Source: Actinoallomurus sp963799975
GTDB lineage: Bacteria; Actinomycetota; Actinomycetes; Streptosporangiales; Streptosporangiaceae
DNA: 64,000 nucleotides
Assembly (NCBI GenBank): GCA_963799975.1
Contig: CAWCZF010000002.1
Span: 620,001-684,000, forward strand
Reading direction: 5' to 3'
Shown here: positions 60,265 to 64,000 of the stretch, one piece after another
Position numbering within the stretch: position 1 is the stretch's first letter
Layout: the number at the start of each line of letters is the position of its first letter
Notes under the pieces: generated by a model
Databases searched by the model: none
Told to the model about the DNA's origin: nothing
Seen by the model: the letters and a program-made list of their open reading frames with translations, nothing else
Made by a program: the position numbers and the translations under genes

Positions 60265-61020
60265 ATGAGTCTTCCCAAGGTCGTGAGCCGAGAAGAATGG
60301 TGGGACGCCCGCCTGGAACTGCTGGCCAAGGAGAAGGCGGCGACGCGGGCGCTGGACGCGCTCAACGCCGACCGCCGCCGCCTGCCGATGGTCGAGATCG
60401 ACAAGGACTACGTCTTCGAGGGCACGGAGGGCAAGGTCGGCCTGCTCGACCTGTTCGACGGGCGGCAGCAGCTCGTCGTGCACCACTTCATGTTCGACCC
60501 CGACTGGGACGGCGCCTGCCGTAGCTGCTCGTCGACGGCCGACAACATCGGCCACCTGTCGCACCTGCGGGCACGCGCCACCAACCTGGTCGCCGTGTCG
60601 CGCGCGCCGATCGCCAAGATCACGGCGTTCAAGGAGCGCATGGGATGGACGTTCCCCTGGTACTCCTCCTTCGGCAGCGACTTCAACTACGACTTCCACG
60701 TGACGCTCGACGAGTCGGTCACGCCGATCGTCTACAACTTCCGTACGAAGGAGGACCACGAGGCGGGGCACACCGGCTACTACGTCGCGGGCGAGCAGCC
60801 GATCGAGCAGCCCGGCCTGAGTGCCTTCCTCCGCGACGGCGACACCGTCTACCACACCTACTCCACGCACGCGCGCGGCCTCGAGTCCCTCGGCAGCACC
60901 CGCAGCTATCTGGACCTGACCGCGCTGGGCCGGCAGGAGGAGTGGGAGGAGCCGCGTGGCCGCGCCTCGGGCGGCGCGCAGGCGGGCAGCGCCGAGATGC
61001 GCTACCACGACGAGTACTGA
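60265..61020 (+). CDS. DUF899 (thioredoxin-like) family protein
   Basis: 251 residues from the ATG at 60265, selected for GGAGAGG 5 bases upstream; ATG at 60250 or 60202 is possible. Thioredoxin-like fold with a C-x-x-C at the active-site position (DGACRSCSSTADNIGHL) and the family signature GWTFPWYSSFGSDFNYDF. It ends near RYHDEY. Members are probably involved in redox chemistry but no activity is established. Often encoded next to SigG-type sigma factors, as here. Confidence 0.88.
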   Translation: MSLPKVVSREEWWDARLELLAKEKAATRALDALNADRRRLPMVEIDKDYVFEGTEGKVGLLDLFDGRQQLVVHHFMFDPDWDGACRSCSSTADNIGHLSHLRARATNLVAVSRAPIAKITAFKERMGWTFPWYSSFGSDFNYDFHVTLDESVTPIVYNFRTKEDHEAGHTGYYVAGEQPIEQPGLSAFLRDGDTVYHTYSTHARGLESLGSTRSYLDLTALGRQEEWEEPRGRASGGAQAGSAEMRYHDEY

Positions 61021-61026
61021 GAGCGA

Positions 61027-61061
61027 AGCCGGGCGGGCCGCGCGGACGGTCCCGCCCGGCT
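61027..61061. terminator. Bidirectional hairpin between DUF899 gene and tRNA array
   Basis: Perfect 11-bp inverted repeat AGCCGGGCGGG / CCCGCCCGGCT (61027-61037, 61051-61061). It lies 6 bases after the DUF899 stop and 28 bases downstream of the last tRNA on the minus strand, so it probably ends both transcripts. Confidence 0.8.
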
Positions 61062-61088
61062 CGCCCGGCCGCTCCACAGCGGAGACAG

Positions 61089-61161
61089 CACCTCCAGCAG
61101 GAGTCGAACCCGCAGTCCCCCGGTTCGAGGCCGGGTGCTCTGTCCGTTGAGCCATGGAGGC
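61089..61161 (-). tRNA. tRNA-Arg (anticodon TCG)
   Basis: Full cloverleaf: acceptor GCCTCCA/TGGAGGT (first pair G-U), D-stem GCTC/GAGC, anticodon stem CCCGG/CCGGG with loop CCTCGAA, T-arm GCGGG-TTCGACT-CCTGC (one G-U). Anticodon TCG reads CGA, a rare codon in this GC-rich genome. CCA not encoded. Fifth and last tRNA of the array. Confidence 0.93.
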
Positions 61162-61167
61162 GTGACG

Positions 61168-61250
61168 TGCATGGGGCAGGAGTCGAACCTGCACAGCGCG
61201 AGGCGGGCGGTTTACAGCCGCTTGGTCTCTCCAGTTGACCGGGCCCATGC
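61168..61250 (-). tRNA. tRNA-Tyr (anticodon GTA)
   Basis: Acceptor GCATGGG/CCCATGC, anticodon stem GCGG/CCGC with loop CTGTAAA, long variable arm as expected for bacterial tRNA-Tyr, T-arm GCAGG-TTCGACT-CCTGC. CCA not encoded. Fourth tRNA of the array. Confidence 0.95.
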
Positions 61251-61251
61251 G

Positions 61252-61327
61252 TGGGGTGTTCAGGGGGGGTCGAACCCGCCGCTTCCGGGACCACAACCCG
61301 GCGTGCTGCCGTTACACCATGAACACC
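61252..61327 (-). tRNA. tRNA-His (anticodon GTG)
   Basis: Acceptor GTGTTCA/TGAACAC with the extra G at position -1 opposite C73, the hallmark of tRNA-His. Anticodon stem CCGGG/CCCGG with loop TTGTGGT. CCA is encoded (61252-61254 on the complement), unlike the other four. The T-stem has one C-C mismatch (GCGGG/CCCCC). Third tRNA of the array. Confidence 0.94.
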
Positions 61328-61345
61328 AAGCACCGTTTAAGAAAG

Positions 61346-61416
61346 CTCCCTGGCAAGGGGTCGAACCTCGATCGCGTGGACCAGAGCCACGTGTCCTGCC
61401 ATTGGACGACCAGGGA
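61346..61416 (-). tRNA. tRNA-Gln (anticodon CTG)
   Basis: Acceptor TCCCTGG/CCAGGGA, anticodon stem CGTGG/CCACG with loop CTCTGGT, T-arm CGAGG-TTCGACC-CCTTG. Anticodon CTG reads CAG only. CCA not encoded. Second tRNA of the array. Confidence 0.94.
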
Positions 61417-61442
61417 ATGCAGCGCTGGAACGCGCACGTGCG

Positions 61443-61515
61443 CACCTCCGCCAGGACTCGAACCTGGGGCCTCCCGCTCCGCAAGCGGGCGCTCTTTCCA
61501 CTGAGCTACAGAGGC
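61443..61515 (-). tRNA. tRNA-Arg (anticodon GCG)
   Basis: Acceptor GCCTCTG/CGGAGGT (with two G-U pairs), D-stem GCTC/GAGC, anticodon stem CCCGC/GCGGG with loop TTGCGGA, T-arm CCAGG-TTCGAGT-CCTGG. Anticodon GCG is unusual: bacteria normally read CGC/CGU with an ACG anticodon edited to inosine. This tRNA would read CGC without TadA editing. First tRNA of the array, 73 bases after the terminator. Confidence 0.9.
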
Positions 61516-61587
61516 TGGGGCGCGACACTGCGCCGCGCTGCCGGAATGTCTTCCGCTGTGGAGTTTTCAAGAGGCACGCGCATGGAA

Positions 61588-61621
61588 AAGGCCGCCCGGG
61601 ACAGGGTCCTCAGGCGGCCTT
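61588..61621 (-). terminator. Intrinsic terminator (attenuator) upstream of tRNA array
   Basis: On the minus strand AAGGCCGCC (61621-61613) pairs with GGCGGCCTT (61596-61588), with an inner GGAC/GTCC helix in the loop, followed by further T residues (T-run 61589-61586). It lies 20 bases after the leader ORF stop and before the first tRNA. Its 5' arm overlaps a stronger alternative pairing (see antiterminator). Confidence 0.85.
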
Positions 61622-61655
61622 CCGAATCAGGCGGTGAAGCGTTATCCGGAAGACC
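61616..61655 (-). promoter_or_regulatory. Antiterminator pairing of the tRNA-array leader
   Basis: On the minus strand GGTCTTCCGGAT (61655-61644, last leader codons) can pair over 12 positions with ATTCGGAAGGCC (61627-61616), including two G-U pairs. The second strand contains AAGGCC, the first half of the terminator 5' arm, so antiterminator and terminator cannot coexist. A ribosome finishing the leader ORF would cover the first strand and allow termination; one stalled earlier would not. Confidence 0.75.
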
Positions 61656-61713
61656 ACGAGAGCTGGAGGTAGTGATGCCGCTCGGTCACAAGTCGGCGTT
61701 CGGCGTTCGACAC
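61642..61713 (-). CDS. 23-aa leader peptide of the tRNA array
   Basis: GTG start (61713) with a strong AAGGAGGAG ribosome-binding site and TAA stop at 61642-61644. The peptide contains AERRLVTERHHYLQLSW. Codons 6-7 are CGC CGA, codons 13-15 CAT CAC TAC, codon 17 CAG. Those are exactly the codons read by tRNA-Arg(GCG), Arg(TCG), His, Tyr and Gln of the array downstream. It also uses several codons rare in GC-rich genomes (CTT, CAT, TCT, GGA, TAA). Best interpreted as a regulatory leader whose translation senses these tRNAs; the RH…L…SS pattern faintly recalls other actinomycete leader peptides. Confidence 0.75.
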   Translation of the reverse strand: MSNAERRLVTERHHYLQLSWSSG

Positions 61714-61745
61714 GGCTCCTCCTTCTCGTCTTTCGGCTTGCTTCC

Positions 61746-61773
61746 ATCTTAGGTGCGGTTCCACCGGGTGCAA
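61746..61773 (-). promoter_or_regulatory. Promoter of leader peptide and tRNA array
   Basis: On the minus strand TTGCAC (61773-61768), 16-base spacer, TAAGAT (61751-61746): a good housekeeping-type promoter just downstream of the dipeptidase gene. Transcription would begin near 61739, giving a leader of about 26 bases before the GTG. Confidence 0.65.
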
Positions 61774-61835
61774 CGGAATTAATCCTTGGCACTGGGAATG
61801 GGACGCGGCCGCGGCATCGGTGGTTCCGCGGGGCC

Positions 61836-63038
61836 TCAGGAGTCGAGTTGGCCGATCGTGGCGATCGAGGGCTTCTCGGTGCCGCCCAGGTCGCGCGCCA
61901 CGTCCTCGGCCGCCCGCAGGACGCGTACGGCGTTGCCCCACGTGAGTTTGGCCAGGTCGGTCTCGCTCCAGCCGCGGCCGAGCAGCTCCGCGATCAGGTT
62001 GGGGTAGGTGGAGACGTCGTCGAGGCCGTCGGGGGTGAACGCGGTGCCGTCGAAGTCGCCGCCGATGCCGAGATGGTCGATCCCGGCCACCTCGCGCATG
62101 TGGTCGAGGTGGTCGGCGACCGTCGCGGGCGTCGCCGCGGGCGGCGGGTTGGCGGCCTCGTACGCCCGCTGGACCGCCATACCCTCCTCGCTGGAGTCGA
62201 GCGGGTCGAAGCCGCGGGCCCGCATGTTGTCGTCGGACTCCCGCGCCCACGCGATCACCTCGGGCAGCACGAAACGGGTCACGAACGTCGCCATCGCCAG
62301 GCCACCGTTCGCGGGCAGTCGCGCGAGCACGTCGTCGGGGATGTTGCGCGGGTGGTCACAGATCGCGCGGGATGAGGAGTGGGAGAACATCACCGGCGCG
62401 CGGCTGACTCGCAGCGCGTCGCGCATGGTGTCCGGCGACACGTGCGACAGGTCGACCAGCATGCCCAGCCGGTTCATCTCGCGTACGACCTCCTCTCCGA
62501 AGCGGGTGAGGCCGTTCGCGACCGGTTTGTCGGTGGCCGAGTCCGCCCAGGGCGTGTTGTCGTTGTGCGTGAGCGTCATGTAGCGGACGCCGAGCGCGTA
62601 CAGGCTGCGCAGTGTGGCGAGCGAGCAGGCGATCGAGTGGCCGCCCTCGGCGCCCATCAGCGAGGCGATCCGGCCGTCCGTCCACGCCGCCTCCATGTCG
62701 TCGGCGGTGAGGGCCAGCCGCAGATCGCCCGGGTAGCGGGCGACGAGCGCGCGCACGCAGTCGATCTGTTCGAGCGTCGCGGTGACCGCACTGTCGCCCT
62801 GGAGCTCCACCGACACGTACACGGACCAGAACTGCGCCCCGACCCCGCCCGCACGCAGGCGGGCGAGGTCGGTGTGCAGCCGGCCGGTCTGGTCGGCGGC
62901 GATGTCGCACCGGTCGAGGTCGTACCCGGCCTGGATCCGCAGCGCCCAGGGCAGGTCGTTGTGCCCGTCCACCACGGGATGGCCGGCGAGCAGCGCGCGT
63001 GCGCGTTCGAGCAGGCCCGGATCTGCGGCGTAGGTCAT
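61836..63038 (-). CDS. Membrane dipeptidase-type peptidase (family M19)
   Basis: A 400-residue amidohydrolase-fold dipeptidase. Zinc ligands of the M19 family are visible: H26 and D28 (VVDGHNDLPW), the bridging E131 (LMGAEGGHSI), H199 (LVDLSHVSP), H220 (VMFSHSSSRAICDHPRN) and the Asp in GIGGDFDGTAF. No signal peptide, so probably cytoplasmic. It cleaves dipeptides, perhaps including D-residue ones. ATG start after GGAACGCCG. Confidence 0.93.
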   Translation of the reverse strand: MTYAADPGLLERARALLAGHPVVDGHNDLPWALRIQAGYDLDRCDIAADQTGRLHTDLARLRAGGVGAQFWSVYVSVELQGDSAVTATLEQIDCVRALVARYPGDLRLALTADDMEAAWTDGRIASLMGAEGGHSIACSLATLRSLYALGVRYMTLTHNDNTPWADSATDKPVANGLTRFGEEVVREMNRLGMLVDLSHVSPDTMRDALRVSRAPVMFSHSSSRAICDHPRNIPDDVLARLPANGGLAMATFVTRFVLPEVIAWARESDDNMRARGFDPLDSSEEGMAVQRAYEAANPPPAATPATVADHLDHMREVAGIDHLGIGGDFDGTAFTPDGLDDVSTYPNLIAELLGRGWSETDLAKLTWGNAVRVLRAAEDVARDLGGTEKPSIATIGQLDS

Positions 63039-63071
63039 CGGCGTTCCTCACGGTCGGCGGAAACGGCGGGC

Positions 63072-64000
63072 TCAGGCCAATTCTGATACTGCGGTCAGCA
63101 GCCGCTCGACGTCGGACCGGTCGTTGTAGTGCACGAGTCCGGCACGTACGGCGCCGCCGCTGTCGCGTATCCCGAGGGCGGCGGTGAGCTCCCAGGCGTA
63201 GTTGTGCCCGTTCCAGACGTTGACCCGGCTGCGCGCCAGGTGCTCGGCCACCGCGAGCGGCGTGTGCCCGTCGACGGTGAAGTAGACCGTGGCCGTACGC
63301 CGGCGTGGCGCGCCGACCAGCCGTACGCCGGAGATCGCGGCCAGCCCGTCGAGCAGGTACGCGAGTTCGGCCTGCTCATGCGCCTCCACCGCGCTCATCG
63401 AGGCCAGGACGCGCTGCCGCCGGTCGCCGGTCGCGCCGGAGTCGAGGCCCGCCAGGTGGTCGACCGCCGCGGCGACGCCGGCGAGGTCGGCGAAGGGCGA
63501 GGTGCCGGTCTCGAAACGGGCCGGCACCTCGGCGGGCGCGGACGCCAGCTTGTCCGGCTGGACCGTCTCCAGCAGGTCCGGCGCGGCCACGACCGTACCG
63601 ACGTGTGGCCCGGACCACTTGTACGCGCTGGTGGCGTAGAAGTCGGCGCCGAGGGCGGCCACGTCGATCGGCGTGTGCGGGGTGGCGTGCACGCCGTCGA
63701 CGTAGACGAGCGCCCCGGCGTCATGCGCGCGCTTGGCGATCGCCGCGACGTCGGGCATGGTGCCGAGGATGTTGCTCGCGGCGGTCACCGCGACGAGACG
63801 CGTACGGTCGCTGAGCAGCGTGTCGTACTGCTCGGCCGGGAGTTCGCCCGAGGGCAGCTCGACCTCCGCCCACCGGACCGTGGCCCCGGCACGCTCGGCC
63901 GCCTGCACCCACGGCCGTACGTTGGCGTCGTGGTCGAGGCGTGACACGACGATCTCGTCCCCGGCCCGCCACGTACGTGCGAGGGCGTAGGCGAGGCGGT
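63072..64000 (-). CDS. Cysteine-desulfurase-like aminotransferase class V protein (5' end beyond window)
   Basis: At least 309 residues; the frame stays open to the window edge, so the N-terminus is missing. PLP-dependent fold: VVSRLDHDANVRPW, VTAASNILGTMPDVAAIA, VYVDGVHATPHTPIDV (the Asp that holds the pyridine N) and ATSAYKWSGPHVG with the Schiff-base Lys. This is the VC1184/TIGR01976-type cysteine-desulfurase-like branch, often lacking a proper active-site Cys loop. The GTG/ATG at 63947 inside is not the true start. Confidence 0.85.
   Translation of the reverse strand, partial: RLAYALARTWRAGDEIVVSRLDHDANVRPWVQAAERAGATVRWAEVELPSGELPAEQYDTLLSDRTRLVAVTAASNILGTMPDVAAIAKRAHDAGALVYVDGVHATPHTPIDVAALGADFYATSAYKWSGPHVGTVVAAPDLLETVQPDKLASAPAEVPARFETGTSPFADLAGVAAAVDHLAGLDSGATGDRRQRVLASMSAVEAHEQAELAYLLDGLAAISGVRLVGAPRRRTATVYFTVDGHTPLAVAEHLARSRVNVWNGHNYAWELTAALGIRDSGGAVRAGLVHYNDRSDVERLLTAVSELA

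Noticed and set aside
61555..61590. Second promoter directly before the first tRNA (TTGAAA at 61570-61565)
   Set aside because: No acceptable -10 element lies at the right spacing, so the upstream promoter at 61746-61773 is preferred; a weak internal promoter cannot be excluded.

Overview
The window is chromosomal DNA of a high-GC filamentous actinomycete. It has strong GC bias at third codon positions, many GTG starts and ATGA/GTGA overlaps, mycothiol-dependent maleylpyruvate-isomerase-type proteins, ECF42 sigma/DGPF pairs, a DUF397 peptide, a CU044_2847 protein and many TetR, LysR and XRE regulators. The order (Streptosporangiales or Streptomyces-like) is only a guess. No insertion sequence, prophage or CRISPR array was recognised.

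Layout. 1-10 kb: truncated LysR regulator, alanine-dehydrogenase-family enzyme, truncated DUF397 peptide, DNA polymerase IV, SDR/TetR divergon, ECF42 sigma factor with its DGPF partner, HEAT-repeat protein and secreted lipase. 10-17.6 kb: small MerR-type regulator behind a UACG hairpin, and a choline-to-betaine locus (GMC dehydrogenase, APC permease, aldehyde dehydrogenase) facing its TetR regulator across a near-perfect palindrome. 17.7-20.7 kb: XRE regulator, a coupled chain of small genes, and pgeF. 20.8-29.6 kb: a sugar-uptake and catabolic locus (GH13 glucosidase, ABC importer, enolase-superfamily enzyme, dehydrogenases, GntR regulator, sensory-rhodopsin-transducer-like protein). 29.7-31 kb: three tandem paralogous small proteins of an unrecognised family, at least two clearly secreted. 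31-37.2 kb: Gfo/Idh/MocA oxidoreductase, MFS transporter, a decayed hybrid histidine kinase, two response regulators and a CU044_2847 protein. 37-47.8 kb: SDR/TetR pairs, a WGR-DUF4132 giant with a small paralogue, LysR and SMP-30 genes. 47.8-55.5 kb: second ECF42/DGPF pair, a fluoride riboswitch with two crcB genes, a histidine kinase lacking its phospho-acceptor histidine, a WYL regulator and a SpoIIE-type phosphatase. 55.5-61 kb: small secreted protein, methyltransferase, quinone-oxidoreductase-like gene, XRE regulator, SigG-type sigma factor and DUF899 protein. 61-64 kb: a five-tRNA array, an M19 dipeptidase and a truncated aminotransferase-V/cysteine-desulfurase-like gene.

The most striking feature is the tRNA array on the minus strand (61089-61515: Arg-GCG, Gln-CTG, His-GTG, Tyr-GTA, Arg-TCG in transcription order). 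Upstream of it lie a promoter, a 23-codon leader ORF with a strong Shine-Dalgarno sequence, and an intrinsic terminator. The leader holds codons for every tRNA of the array (CGC CGA; CAT CAC TAC; CAG). Its last codons can form a 12-bp antiterminator with the 5' arm of the terminator. This is the architecture of ribosome-mediated attenuation, applied to tRNA genes: shortage of these charged tRNAs would switch on spare copies. Two of the tRNAs carry anticodons (GCG, TCG for Arg) that are unusual in bacteria.

A second well-supported regulatory element is the fluoride riboswitch at 49716-49764. Its pseudoknot strand can alternatively sequester the ribosome-binding site of a 14-codon ORF translationally coupled to crcB.
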